DNA of 61,421 nt from Actinokineospora auranticolor (GTDB taxonomy: Bacteria; Actinomycetota; Actinomycetes; Mycobacteriales; Pseudonocardiaceae). A program made the position numbers and the translations under genes. Shown in pieces: positions 34,291 through 42,583 of this stretch; position 1 is the stretch's first letter; each line of letters opens with the position of its first letter. Below the pieces are notes generated by a model that saw only the letters and a program-made list of their open reading frames with translations, did not search any database and had not been told where the DNA came from. Location of the stretch: positions 1-61,421 of the forward strand of contig NZ_PTIX01000036.1 of assembly GCF_002934265.1 (NCBI RefSeq), written 5' to 3'.

Positions 34291-37107
34291 CTAGCTGCAG
34301 CCCGAGGTGGAGCCGCAGCCCTCGCACACGTAGCAGGAGCCCGCGGGACGCATCTTGGTGCCGCAGGTCATGCAGAGCGGGGCGTCGGCGGCCTTGCCGA
34401 GGTGCAGCTCCAGCAGTTCGGTCGAGCTGTGCGCCTCCGACGTGGCCGGGCGGGGGCTGGACTCGATCTCCGCGCGCGGGGTGGCGTCGACCGACGTGCG
34501 CAGGCCCTCGAGGTCCACATCGGACGAGCTGCCGTAGTCCGCGGCGACCTGGGCGGTGCGCTCGTCGGCGGTGAAGATGCCGAGCTGGGCGCGCTTGTCG
34601 TAGGGCAGGTAGTCCAGGGCCAGCCTGCGGAACAGGTAGTCCAGGACGCTGGTGGCGATCCGCACGTCCGGGTCGTCGGTCATGCCCGCGGGCTCGAAGC
34701 GCAGGTTCTGGAACTTGGAGACGTAGAACTCCAGCGGGATGCCGTACTGCAGGCCCACCGAGATCGACATCGAGAACGCGTCCATCACGCCCGCCAGGGT
34801 CGAGCCCTGCTTGCCCAGCTTGACGAACACCTCGCCGAGGCCGTCGTCCGGGTAGGAGCCCGCGTGCAGGTACCCCTCCGCGCCGCCGACGGTGAACGAG
34901 ATGGTCTGCGACGGGCGCTTCTTCGGCAGGCGCTTGCGCACCGGCCGGTACTCGACGACCTTCTCCGGCTCCGCCTTGGCCGAGGCCTTGGCGCCCTTGC
35001 CCGCCGACAGCGGCTGGCCGACCTTGCAGTTGTCGCGGTAGATCGCGAGCGCCTTGAGGCCCAGCTTCCAGCCCTCGAAGTAGATCTCCTCGACCTCCTC
35101 GACCGACGCCGACTCCGGCATGTTGACCGTCTTGGAGATCGCGCCGGAGATGAACGGCTGCACCGCCGCCATCATCCGCACGTGCCCCATCGGCGCGATC
35201 GACCGCTCGCCCATGGCGCAGTCGAACACCTCGTAGTGCTCCGGCCGCAGGCCCGGCGCGTCCACCACGTGGCCGTGCTCGGCGATGTACTCGACGATCG
35301 CCTCGACCTGCTCGCCCTGGTAGCCCAGCGCGGTCAGCGCGCGCGGCACGGTCTGGTTGACGATCTGCATCGAGCCGCCGCCGACCAGCTTCTTGAACTT
35401 GACCAGCGCCAGGTCCGGCTCGATGCCGGTGGTGTCGCAGTCCATCATCAGGCCGATGGTGCCGGTCGGGGCGAGCACGCTGGCCTGGGCGTTGCGCCAG
35501 CCGTTGCGCGCGCCGACCGCCAGCGCCGCCTGCCACTCGCGGGTCGCGACCTTCTGCACCGCCGCGTCGTTGGCGTGGTAGGTGCGGATGAGGTCGTTGG
35601 CGGCGGCGTGCTTGCGCATGACGCGCTGGTGGGCGTCGGCGTTGCGGGCGTAGCCCTCGAACGCGCCGACGACACCCGCCAGCTCGGCGGAGCGGCGGTA
35701 GGCGGTGCCGGTCATCAGCGAGGTGATGGCCGCGGCGAGCGCCCGGCCACCGTCGGAGTCGTAGGCGTGGCCGGTGGCCATCAGCAGCGCGCCGATGTTG
35801 GCGTAGCCGATGCCGAGCTGGCGGAACTTGCGCGTGGTGTCGGCGATCGGCTCCGTCGGGAAGTCGGCGAAGCAGATCGAGATGTCCATCGCGGTGATGA
35901 CGATCTCGACGGCCTTGGCGAAGGTCTCGGCGTCGAAGGTGCCGTCGGCGGCGAGGAACTTCATCAGGTTCAGCGAGGCCAGGTTGCAGCTGGAGTTGTC
36001 CAGGTGCATGTACTCGCTGCACGGGTTCGACGCGGTGATCCGGCCCGACTCGGGGCAGGTGTGCCAGGCGTTGATCGTGTCGTCGTACTGGATGCCCGGG
36101 TCCGCGCAGTCCCACGCGGCCTTGGCCAGCTTGCGGAACAGGTCCTTGGCGCCGACCCGGTCGATGACCTCGCCGGTGGTGCGGGAGCGCAGCCCGAACC
36201 GGCCGTCGGACTCCACGGCGTGCATGAACTCGTCGGAGACGCGCACGGAGTTGTTGGCGTTCTGGTACTGCACCGAGGTGATGTCGGACCCGCCGAGGTC
36301 CATGTCGAAGCCCGCGTCGCGCAGGACCCGGATCTTCGCCTCCTCGCGCGCCTTGGTCTCGATGAACTCCTCGACGTCGGGGTGGTCCACGTCGAGCACG
36401 ACCATCTTGGCCGCCCGCCGGGTCGCGCCGCCGGACTTGATGGTGCCCGCGGACGCGTCGGCGCCGCGCATGAACGACACCGGACCGGACGCGGTGCCGC
36501 CGGAGGAGAGCAGCTCCTTGGACGAGCGGATGCGGGAGAGGTTGAGGCCCGCGCCCGAGCCGCCCTTGAAGATCAGGCCCTCTTCCTTGTACCAGTTGAG
36601 GATCGAGTCCATCGTGTCGTCGACGGCCAGGATGAAGCAGGCCGAGACCTGCTGCGGGGAGCTGGTGCCGACGTTGAACCAGACGGGGGAGTTGAAGCTG
36701 AAGACCTGGTGCAGCAGCATCCAGGTGAGCTCGTGGGAGAAGACCTCGGCGTCCTCGTCGGTCGCGAAGTAGCCGTGCTTGACGCCCGCGGCCACGTAGG
36801 TGAGGACCACGCGGTCGATGAGCTGGCGCAGCGAGCTCTCCCGGACCGGCGTGCCCACGGCGCCGCGGAAGTACTTGCTGGTCACGATGTTGGTGGCGTT
36901 GACCGACCAGAAGTCGGGGAACTCCACGCCGCGCTGCTCGAAGTTCACCGAGCCGTCGCGCCAGTTGGTCATCACCACGTCGCGGTGTTCCCAGGTCACC
37001 TCGTCGTAGGGGTGCACGCCCGCGGTGGTGTAGACGCGCTCCACGCGCAGCCCTGGCCGCGGTGCGCCCACCAGGTCGGCCGCGGTGGTCCCGACGGTCT
37101 CGGTCAT
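34291..37107 (-). CDS. nrdJ: Vitamin B12-dependent (class II) ribonucleotide reductase
   Basis: A 938-residue class II ribonucleotide reductase that makes deoxynucleotides using adenosylcobalamin, independent of oxygen. Visible hallmarks are SSPQQVSACFILAVDDTMDS (substrate-site cysteine), NPCSEYMHLDNSSCNLASLN (radical-loop Cys and Glu), and PTGTIGLMMDCDTTGIEP. The C-terminal tail is rich in cysteine pairs (CMTCGTKM and CYVCEGCGSTSGC), probably for zinc binding and disulphide turnover. The start at 37107 follows GAGGGAGAGGGA. It lies 112 bases after nrdR, which should repress it when dATP is plentiful. Requiring cobalamin implies a B12 source elsewhere in the genome. Confidence 0.95.
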   Translation of the reverse strand: MTETVGTTAADLVGAPRPGLRVERVYTTAGVHPYDEVTWEHRDVVMTNWRDGSVNFEQRGVEFPDFWSVNATNIVTSKYFRGAVGTPVRESSLRQLIDRVVLTYVAAGVKHGYFATDEDAEVFSHELTWMLLHQVFSFNSPVWFNVGTSSPQQVSACFILAVDDTMDSILNWYKEEGLIFKGGSGAGLNLSRIRSSKELLSSGGTASGPVSFMRGADASAGTIKSGGATRRAAKMVVLDVDHPDVEEFIETKAREEAKIRVLRDAGFDMDLGGSDITSVQYQNANNSVRVSDEFMHAVESDGRFGLRSRTTGEVIDRVGAKDLFRKLAKAAWDCADPGIQYDDTINAWHTCPESGRITASNPCSEYMHLDNSSCNLASLNLMKFLAADGTFDAETFAKAVEIVITAMDISICFADFPTEPIADTTRKFRQLGIGYANIGALLMATGHAYDSDGGRALAAAITSLMTGTAYRRSAELAGVVGAFEGYARNADAHQRVMRKHAAANDLIRTYHANDAAVQKVATREWQAALAVGARNGWRNAQASVLAPTGTIGLMMDCDTTGIEPDLALVKFKKLVGGGSMQIVNQTVPRALTALGYQGEQVEAIVEYIAEHGHVVDAPGLRPEHYEVFDCAMGERSIAPMGHVRMMAAVQPFISGAISKTVNMPESASVEEVEEIYFEGWKLGLKALAIYRDNCKVGQPLSAGKGAKASAKAEPEKVVEYRPVRKRLPKKRPSQTISFTVGGAEGYLHAGSYPDDGLGEVFVKLGKQGSTLAGVMDAFSMSISVGLQYGIPLEFYVSKFQNLRFEPAGMTDDPDVRIATSVLDYLFRRLALDYLPYDKRAQLGIFTADERTAQVAADYGSSSDVDLEGLRTSVDATPRAEIESSPRPATSEAHSSTELLELHLGKAADAPLCMTCGTKMRPAGSCYVCEGCGSTSGCS

Positions 37108-37183
37108 GACCGGTCCCTCTCCCTCGTCTTGTGCTGGTCTGGCCACGTCCGGGCTCCCCGTCCGATGCGGCCGAAGCGTGAGT

Positions 37184-37209
37184 CGGCGGTCCCCGCCCCG
37201 GGGACGCCG
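37184..37209. terminator. Hairpin between nrdR and nrdJ
   Basis: CGGCGGTCCCC (37184-37194) pairs with GGGGACGCCG (37200-37209) with one bulge or mismatch, 11 bases beyond the nrdR stop codon. It could terminate a share of nrdR transcripts or act as an attenuator ahead of nrdJ. Confidence 0.45.
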
Positions 37210-37219
37210 TGACTGACGT

Positions 37220-37696
37220 CTACTGCTCATCCTGTTCCGCCAGTTCCTTGGCCATCGCGGCCCGCAGGTCGGCGATCTCCTTCTCGAAGTCCTCCACCGA
37301 GGAGAAGGACCGGTACACGCTGGCGAAGCGCAGGTACGCCACGCCGTCGAGCTCGCGCAGCGGGCCGAGGATGGCCAGGCCGACCTCGTGGCTGGGCACC
37401 TCGGCGCTGCCGGTGGCGCGGATGGTCTCCTCGACCTTCTGCGCCAGCTGCTGCAACCGGTCCTCGTCCACCGGCCGCCCCTGGCAGGCCCGCCGCACGC
37501 CGCGCACGACCTTGTCGCGGCTGAACGGTTCGGTCACCCCGGAGCGCTTGACCACGGCGAGGACGGCTTCCTCGACGGTGGTGAACCGCCTGCTGCACTG
37601 CGCGCACGACCGCCTACGGCGAATCACCTGTCCGTCGTCGACCTCCCGCGAGTCGACGACCCGCGAATCGGAGTTCCGGCAGAACGGACACCGCAT
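37220..37696 (-). CDS. nrdR: Transcriptional repressor NrdR
   Basis: A 158-residue repressor with an N-terminal zinc ribbon (Cys 3, 6, 31 and 34 in MRCPFCRNSDSRVVDSREV and CAQCSRRF) and an ATP-cone domain (about residues 49-139, FTTVEEAVLAVVKRSGVTEP onwards). ATP/dATP binding to the cone changes oligomeric state and DNA binding at NrdR boxes in front of ribonucleotide reductase genes. The start at 37696 is the methionine of the conserved zinc ribbon; the frame continues upstream to 37855 without protein-like sequence. It is followed by nrdJ on the same strand, the usual actinobacterial arrangement. Confidence 0.95.
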   Translation of the reverse strand: MRCPFCRNSDSRVVDSREVDDGQVIRRRRSCAQCSRRFTTVEEAVLAVVKRSGVTEPFSRDKVVRGVRRACQGRPVDEDRLQQLAQKVEETIRATGSAEVPSHEVGLAILGPLRELDGVAYLRFASVYRSFSSVEDFEKEIADLRAAMAKELAEQDEQ

Positions 37697-37813
37697 GCCC
37701 CCGACCTTCTCTCTGCTCGCACACCTCAGCGCCCACCGACCACAGCCCACCGATCGGGCCCACCAACCGGCTGAGTCCACGCGCCCCGCGGCGATCGCAC
37801 CTGGTGATCGATC

Positions 37814-37865
37814 TGTGGATAACGCGTGGATGGAAGGTGGACAACCCGCCCCCACCTGTGGACTA
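37814..37865. promoter_or_regulatory. Cluster of DnaA-box-like sites upstream of nrdR
   Basis: Reading the reverse strand, TTATCCACA at 37814-37822 is a perfect DnaA consensus box. TTGTCCACC at 37836-37844 and TAGTCCACA at 37857-37865 differ by one base from the actinobacterial TTGTCCACA form. They lie 118-170 bases ahead of the nrdR start in a stretch with no gene. Functional binding is inferred only. Confidence 0.4.
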
Positions 37866-37880
37866 ACTACATCGGTGTAA

Positions 37881-37896
37881 CCACTAGATGTTGGGG
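37881..37896. promoter_or_regulatory. Candidate NrdR box
   Basis: CCACTAGATGTTGGGG resembles the NrdR-box pattern of two short inverted half sites around ATAT/AGAT. A weaker related word, ACTACATCGGTG, lies at 37866-37877. Both are about 170-200 bases ahead of nrdR, where autoregulation would act. The match is from memory of the consensus and needs a profile scan. The remaining DNA from 37897 to 38339 shows no gene. Confidence 0.4.
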
Positions 37897-38339
37897 TGGA
37901 CGGTATGCCTCGACCCTACATGGGCGCAACTCGGACACGCCCTCGCGGCCCGAGAACCACCCTGCGCGGTCACGCACACACCCTGCGATTCATACATCCA
38001 GGTGAACAGAGGTTGTCACTCGTCCGGACGCACCCCACCGCGCGTCGCGGGCGGGATCCCCGCACCCGACGAACGCCGAACCGCGCCGCGCGCCCCCGCC
38101 GGACCCTCACCCGCCCGAGTGATCATGAACACCGCCGGGCGATTGTCACACCCCGGGTCGCCGGGGTGGACGGTGTCGACTCATCGACGCGGAGCCGTCG
38201 TCAACGGCGAGCCGGACCGGCACGCGCATGTCGACAACACGTCGTCCACGGGGCAGCCGGACCCACCACGGCCGTCGATCCCACCGGGACGGACGCACGC
38301 ACCACCCGGCCACCGCGACGGTCCACACCGGACCGCCGG

Positions 38340-38816
38340 TCACCGCGAGACCGGCACCTCCAACGGCTGACCGGGGAAGATCGTCGACCCCTCCAGCCCG
38401 TTCAGGCCGCGGATGCGGTCCACCACCGCGCCCACATCGGACCCCGGCGCCATCCGGGCCGCCAGGTCCGACAGCGTCTCGCCCGCCTTCACCCGCACCA
38501 CAGCGGTCTCCTGGGGGACGCTCGCCCCCGCCATCGAGTCCGCCGCCGAACCGAGGCCGTACACGGCGATGGCGACCACGGCCGCCACACCAGCCAGCAC
38601 CGAAACGGGGATCGGCGAGCGTCGCGGACCGCACCCCGGCGCCGCGACGACCCTGGCCGCGCCCGCGACCCGACCGCGGTTGGGCGGGCGGTGCCGCCGC
38701 GCGCGGCGCAGCGGGGACGGCGCCGGGCGTATCGGCGCGGTCGCCGCCGGTGATCGTCCTTCGACCCGCTCGCCCAGGTCGGATCCCCGCCGCACCACCT
38801 GCACCGAAGTCGCCAC
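38340..38816 (-). CDS. LysM-domain membrane protein, probable SOS cell-division inhibitor
   Basis: The 158-residue product has an Arg/Pro-rich cytoplasmic N terminus of about 70 residues and one transmembrane helix (about 77-98, VSVLAGVAAVVAIAVYGLG). A C-terminal LysM peptidoglycan-binding domain follows (about 110-156: VRVKAGETLSDLAARMAPGS, then NGLEGSTIFPGQPLEVP). The GTG at 38816 follows GGGAGG at five bases. It faces lexA, with two LexA boxes 60 bases ahead of it. This is the arrangement of B. subtilis yneA and of the mycobacterial (chiZ) and corynebacterial (divS) genes next to lexA, all of which slow division after DNA damage. Function here is inferred from position and architecture. 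Confidence 0.85.
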   Translation of the reverse strand: MATSVQVVRRGSDLGERVEGRSPAATAPIRPAPSPLRRARRHRPPNRGRVAGAARVVAAPGCGPRRSPIPVSVLAGVAAVVAIAVYGLGSAADSMAGASVPQETAVVRVKAGETLSDLAARMAPGSDVGAVVDRIRGLNGLEGSTIFPGQPLEVPVSR

Positions 38817-38875
38817 CGCAACCTCCCAGCCGCGTACACCGTCGACGTCCGCCGTCTCCACGCCCACTGGCGGGA

Positions 38876-38891
38876 TCGAACTCGCGTTCGA
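38876..38891. promoter_or_regulatory. LexA (SOS) box, perfect palindrome
   Basis: TCGAAC-TCGC-GTTCGA matches the Gram-positive/actinobacterial LexA consensus TCGAAC-N4-GTTCGA exactly. It is 60 bases ahead of the LysM gene start codon. Confidence 0.9.
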
Positions 38892-38907
38892 TCGAACGTC
38901 CGTGCGA
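38892..38907. promoter_or_regulatory. Second LexA box, abutting the first
   Basis: TCGAAC-GTCC-GTGCGA differs from consensus at one position and begins at the very next base after the perfect box, so two LexA dimers could bind side by side. Confidence 0.7.
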
Positions 38908-38957
38908 ATGTCTACCACCACCCACCGACAAAAATCGAGACCCCATCGGCGTGTCGC

Positions 38958-38973
38958 TCGAACAGGTGTTTGA
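38958..38973. promoter_or_regulatory. LexA box of the lexA gene
   Basis: TCGAAC-AGGT-GTTTGA, one mismatch from consensus, lies 102 bases ahead of the lexA GTG start and implies autorepression. Confidence 0.85.
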
Positions 38974-39074
38974 TCTGCGCAGGTCGGCGGGCTAACGTCG
39001 ACACCGGAGATGATCGAAGTCGGTCCACCACCGGGGCGAGAAGGCCGTGCCGGTCGGCGCAGGGAGGCAACGCA

Positions 39075-39836
39075 GTGTCAGGCACGAGTGGTCGGAAGCC
39101 GTCGGGGGCGCCCAAGCGGAAGCAGGCCGCGGGCGACAACGTCCGCAGCTTCCCCGAGCAGACCCCGGCCACCGATGCCGCCGACCTGCCGGTCCGCCAG
39201 CGACAAGTCCTTGAGGTCATCCGCTCCTGGGTCCAGCGCCACGGCTACCCGCCCAGCGTGCGCGAGATCGGCGAGGCCGTCGGCCTGACGTCGACCTCGT
39301 CGGTCGCCTACCAGCTCCGCGCCTTGGAGGAGAAGGGCTACCTGCGCCGCGACCCGAACCGCCCGCGCGCGATCGGCGTGCTCTCGGCCGACGCCTCGGT
39401 GGCGCAGCTGCGCGGTGAGCGGGGCACCCCGGTCGCCGTCGAGCAGGCCGACCAGGGCCCCGCGCCCACGTACGTGCCGGTGGTCGGCCGGATCGCCGCC
39501 GGTGGGCCGATCCTGGCCGAGCAGGCCATCGAAGAGGTCTTCCCGCTGCCGAAGGAGATCGTCGGCGAGGGGTCGCTGTTCATGCTGAAGGTCGCCGGTG
39601 ACTCGATGATCGACGCGGCCATCGCCGACGACGACTGGGTCGTGGTGCGCCAGCAGCCCACCGCGGACAACGGCGACATCGTCGCGGCGATGATCGACGG
39701 CGAGGCCACGGTGAAGACGTTCAAGCGCCGCGACGGCCACGTGTGGCTGATCCCGCACAACGACGCCTACGAGCCCATCCCCGGCGACGAAGCCACCATC
39801 CTCGGCAAGGTCGTCGCGGTTCTGCGCAGGCTCTGA
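39075..39836 (+). CDS. lexA: SOS repressor LexA
   Basis: A 253-residue LexA. After a basic, low-complexity N-terminal extension of about 37 residues comes the winged helix (LPVRQRQVLEVIRSWVQRHG, then PSVREIGEAVGLTSTSSVAY). The S24 self-cleavage domain has the scissile Ala-Gly in VGRIAAGGP (142-143), nucleophile Ser 177 in VAGDSMIDAAI and Lys 214 in TVKTFKRRDG. The GTG at 39075 follows AGGGAGG; the earlier ATG at 38970 lies inside the LexA box region. LexA should repress itself and the facing LysM gene until RecA filaments trigger cleavage. Confidence 0.95.
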   Translation: MSGTSGRKPSGAPKRKQAAGDNVRSFPEQTPATDAADLPVRQRQVLEVIRSWVQRHGYPPSVREIGEAVGLTSTSSVAYQLRALEEKGYLRRDPNRPRAIGVLSADASVAQLRGERGTPVAVEQADQGPAPTYVPVVGRIAAGGPILAEQAIEEVFPLPKEIVGEGSLFMLKVAGDSMIDAAIADDDWVVVRQQPTADNGDIVAAMIDGEATVKTFKRRDGHVWLIPHNDAYEPIPGDEATILGKVVAVLRRL

Positions 39837-39845
39837 CCGGCCTCG

Positions 39846-39868
39846 GGCGGGCGGCTCAGCCGCCCGCC
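39846..39868. terminator. Bidirectional terminator between lexA and the next gene
   Basis: GGCGGGCGG (39846-39854) pairs with CCGCCCGCC (39860-39868) around CTCAG. It sits 9 bases after the lexA stop and 1 base from the stop of the converging gene. Confidence 0.7.
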
Positions 39869-39869
39869 G

Positions 39870-40904
39870 CTAGGACTTCCGCGCGCTCCGGCGGTTCATG
39901 AACAGCAGCGCACCGCCGACGACCACAACGGAGATGCCGAGCGCGGGGAGCACGGGCAACCCACCGGACTCCGACGGCGCGCCACCCCCTCCCGCGCCAC
40001 CCGACGCGGCGGGCTTGGGCGCGTCCGACGTCTGGGCCGTCGTAGTGGCCGCAGCGAGTGCCGCAGCGCCCTTGACCACCCGGATAGGCGTACCGACGCC
40101 CTCGGACCCGGACACCAGTGTGCCGTCGGATTCGATTGCGATCGCCTCTCCCTGCTTCTCGTCCGGCAACGGAATCCGCACCGGCTTGCGCTTGAGCGCG
40201 GCGAGCACATCGCCGTCCGGCGCGGGGAAGAGATAAGCCTCGGTGTACGTGCGCAGCGCGACGAGCGTGCCATCCGCGTTCACCGCCCCACCGGTCACCA
40301 CAACGGAGCCCACGAGCGGGGTAATCGGGCCACCCTTCGTGTCGGTACTACCGAAGCTGACCTCGCCGACCTTCTCCAACGGCGTCGGTCCCGGCGTGGC
40401 CAACGGGCCCGTCGGGCGATAGATCCCGGCAAGACCGAACGGACTCTTTGTCACCACATAAGGCACGTTGTTCTTGTCCAGCAACAACGCCTCAGCGTCA
40501 TGTGGACCGTCCGGATAGGTCAACCGGTGCAGGGTGGTCTTACCGGCGGGTGTCAGCTCGATGAGCGCGATGGTGGTCCGCTTCTTGCTGTTGTCGCCGG
40601 TATCGGAAAGCCAGAACGTGCCGTCGGCCGCACGGGCGAGGTCTTCGACGTCATAGGGGTCGGTGGGACCGTTGATGACGCGCTGGACCTTGCAATCCTT
40701 GCCGAGCACGTAGACGGTCGACTTCGTGCCACCGTCGTTGATCGCGTACCAGTGCTCCCCGTCGGTCGCCAACCCGGACAGCTCGGACAGCCGCTTGTCG
40801 GACTGCACGCACGCGTCCTCCGGAACGGGTGTTTCCGCCACCGCCGCCGTCGCGCCGAACACACTCAACCCCACTACCAGTACCGCGGTCGCGAACCCCC
40901 GCAC
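39870..40904 (-). CDS. Exported, membrane-anchored propeller-like protein
   Basis: A 344-residue surface protein. It has a signal peptide (RGFATAVLVVGLSVFGATAA, then VAET), a soluble part with repeated beta-propeller-like blades (SELSGLATDGEHWYAINDGG, VEDLARAADGTFWLSDTGDN, DAEALLLDKNNVPYVVTK), a Gly/Ala/Ser-rich linker (about 290-310), and a C-terminal helix (PALGISVVVVGGALLFMNRR) followed by basic residues. There is no LPXTG motif ahead of the helix, so the helix itself anchors it. Blade loops with D/N pairs could bind calcium. The GTG at 40904 follows GGGAGGTGG. Its position next to lexA corresponds to that of an unrelated-length membrane protein gene in mycobacteria. The ligand or function is unknown. 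Confidence 0.75.
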   Translation of the reverse strand: MRGFATAVLVVGLSVFGATAAVAETPVPEDACVQSDKRLSELSGLATDGEHWYAINDGGTKSTVYVLGKDCKVQRVINGPTDPYDVEDLARAADGTFWLSDTGDNSKKRTTIALIELTPAGKTTLHRLTYPDGPHDAEALLLDKNNVPYVVTKSPFGLAGIYRPTGPLATPGPTPLEKVGEVSFGSTDTKGGPITPLVGSVVVTGGAVNADGTLVALRTYTEAYLFPAPDGDVLAALKRKPVRIPLPDEKQGEAIAIESDGTLVSGSEGVGTPIRVVKGAAALAAATTTAQTSDAPKPAASGGAGGGGAPSESGGLPVLPALGISVVVVGGALLFMNRRSARKS

Positions 40905-40979
40905 CCGCCACCTCCCTGTCTCCCACTCCACCGTAGCCGCGCCACGGCCTACAAGAGCGAGGACGCACACGCGGACGCG

Positions 40980-41019
40980 AAAGGGCCCCGGCGTGACAGC
41001 TGTCTCGCCGGGGCCCTTT
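40980..41019. terminator. Strong terminator after hflX
   Basis: AAAGGGCCCCGGCG (40980-40993) pairs perfectly with CGCCGGGGCCCTTT (41006-41019), a 14-bp stem 8 bases beyond the hflX stop on the reverse strand. The stem begins with three A-T pairs, as in a canonical bidirectional terminator. Confidence 0.85.
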
Positions 41020-41027
41020 GACGCCTC

Positions 41028-42476
41028 TTACGCGGAAGTCCCGTTCACCGCGAACTGCTCCAGCGCACCCGCCAGGTCAGCCTTGACCCGAGCGCGTAGT
41101 TGCGTGCCGGACGCGGTGTGCTCCTCCAGCAGGATCTCGCCCTCTTGGTGCACGCGCGCGACAAGCTCACCGCGCACGTACGGGACGAGCACGTCGACCT
41201 CCACGTCAGGCCGCGGCAGCAGCTCGCCGATGCGTTCCCGCAGCTCGTCGATGCCCGCACCCGAGTGGGCGGACACGAACACCGCGCCGGGCAGCAGGTG
41301 GCGCAGCCGGGCCAGGGCGAACTCCGTGGTGGCGTCGGTCTTGTTGACCACCACCAGCTCCGGCGGCATGGCCGCGTCGCGCCGCCTGCCGATCTCGCCG
41401 AGCACCTCGCGCACGGCGTTGACCTGCCACTCCGGCATCGGGTCGGCGCCGTCGACCACGTGCACCACCAAATCGGCGTCGGCGACCTCGTCCAGCGTCG
41501 ACCGGAACGCCTCGACCAGCTGGTGCGGCAGGTGCCGCACGAAGCCGACCGTGTCGGTGAGCGTGTAGGTGTGGCCCTCAGGGGTCTGCGTGCGGCGCGT
41601 GGTCGCGTCGAGGGTGGCGAACAGCGCGTCCTCCACCAGCACGCCCGCGCCGGTGAGCGCGTTGAGCAGGCTCGACTTGCCCGCGTTGGTGTACCCGGCG
41701 ATCGCGACGCTGGGCACGGCGTTGGACGTGCGCAGGCCGCGCTTGGTGTCGCGGACCACGCTCATGGCCTGGATCTCCTTGCGCAGCTTGGAGATCTTGG
41801 CCCGGATGCGCCTGCGATCGGTCTCCAGCTTGGTCTCACCGGGACCGCGCAGACCCACACCGCCGTTGCCGCCACCGGCTCGACCACCGGCCTGCCGGGA
41901 CAGCGTCTGACCCCAGCCGCGCAGGCGCGGCAGCAGGTACTGCAGCTGCGCCAGCTCCACCTGGGACTTGCCCTCCCGCGACCGGGCGTGCTGGGCGAAG
42001 ATGTCCAGGATGAGCGCGGTGCGGTCGATGACCTTGACCTTGAGCCGGGCCTCCAGCTGCTGCAGCTGCGACGGGGAGAGCTCACCGTCGCAGATGACGG
42101 TGTCCGCGCCGGTGGCCCGCACCACTTCGCCGAGCTCCTGCACCTTGCCCGAGCCGACGTAGGTCGCGGGGTCCGGCTTGTCGCGGCGCTGCACGAGGCC
42201 CTCCAGGACCTCGGAGCCCGCGGTCTCGGCCAAGCGCGCCAGCTCGGCGAGCGACGCCTCGGACTCCAGGGCCGTGCCCTCGGTCCAGACGCCGACCAGA
42301 ACCACCCGTTCGAGTCGGAGTTGGCGGTACTCGACCTCGGTGATGTCCTGCAGTTCGGTCGACAGACCGGCGACGCGCCGCAGGGAGGAACGCTCTTCGA
42401 GTTCCAGTTCACCGAGTGAGAGCTCAGCCAAGTCGGACGCCGTGTCGTAACCGTTCTGACTGATTTCCTCTGTCAC
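41028..42476 (-). CDS. hflX: GTPase HflX (ribosome-associated)
   Basis: A 482-residue GTPase that splits or rescues stalled ribosomes. After an N-terminal extension comes the HflX nucleotide-binding-like domain (RLERVVLVGVWTEGTALESE, and PDPATYVGSGKVQELGEVV) and a coiled linker with a GGGNGGVGLRGPGETKLETD segment. The G domain contains P-loop GYTNAGKSSLLNAL, DTVGFV and NKTD (about residues 260-395). A short C-terminal domain ends the protein. The GTG at 42476 is the start of MTEEISQNGYD; the frame runs open back to 43223 but crosses the next gene. hflX lies near miaA/dapF in other actinobacteria too. Confidence 0.93.
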   Translation of the reverse strand: MTEEISQNGYDTASDLAELSLGELELEERSSLRRVAGLSTELQDITEVEYRQLRLERVVLVGVWTEGTALESEASLAELARLAETAGSEVLEGLVQRRDKPDPATYVGSGKVQELGEVVRATGADTVICDGELSPSQLQQLEARLKVKVIDRTALILDIFAQHARSREGKSQVELAQLQYLLPRLRGWGQTLSRQAGGRAGGGNGGVGLRGPGETKLETDRRRIRAKISKLRKEIQAMSVVRDTKRGLRTSNAVPSVAIAGYTNAGKSSLLNALTGAGVLVEDALFATLDATTRRTQTPEGHTYTLTDTVGFVRHLPHQLVEAFRSTLDEVADADLVVHVVDGADPMPEWQVNAVREVLGEIGRRRDAAMPPELVVVNKTDATTEFALARLRHLLPGAVFVSAHSGAGIDELRERIGELLPRPDVEVDVLVPYVRGELVARVHQEGEILLEEHTASGTQLRARVKADLAGALEQFAVNGTSA

Positions 42477-42583
42477 CTGGTGAACCCGTCCTTCGTGTTG
42501 TTCGCTCCGCGGCGAATTTTCCCGGCGCCCCTTGGCGTCCCTGCTTCCCATCGTCCCACGTTGCAGCGCCCGATTCGACCCGG

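Noticed and set aside
33313..37212. 1299-codon open frame antisense to nrdJ
   Set aside because: Low-complexity Arg/Val/Gly translation caused by high GC third positions of nrdJ, with no domain or ribosome-binding site.
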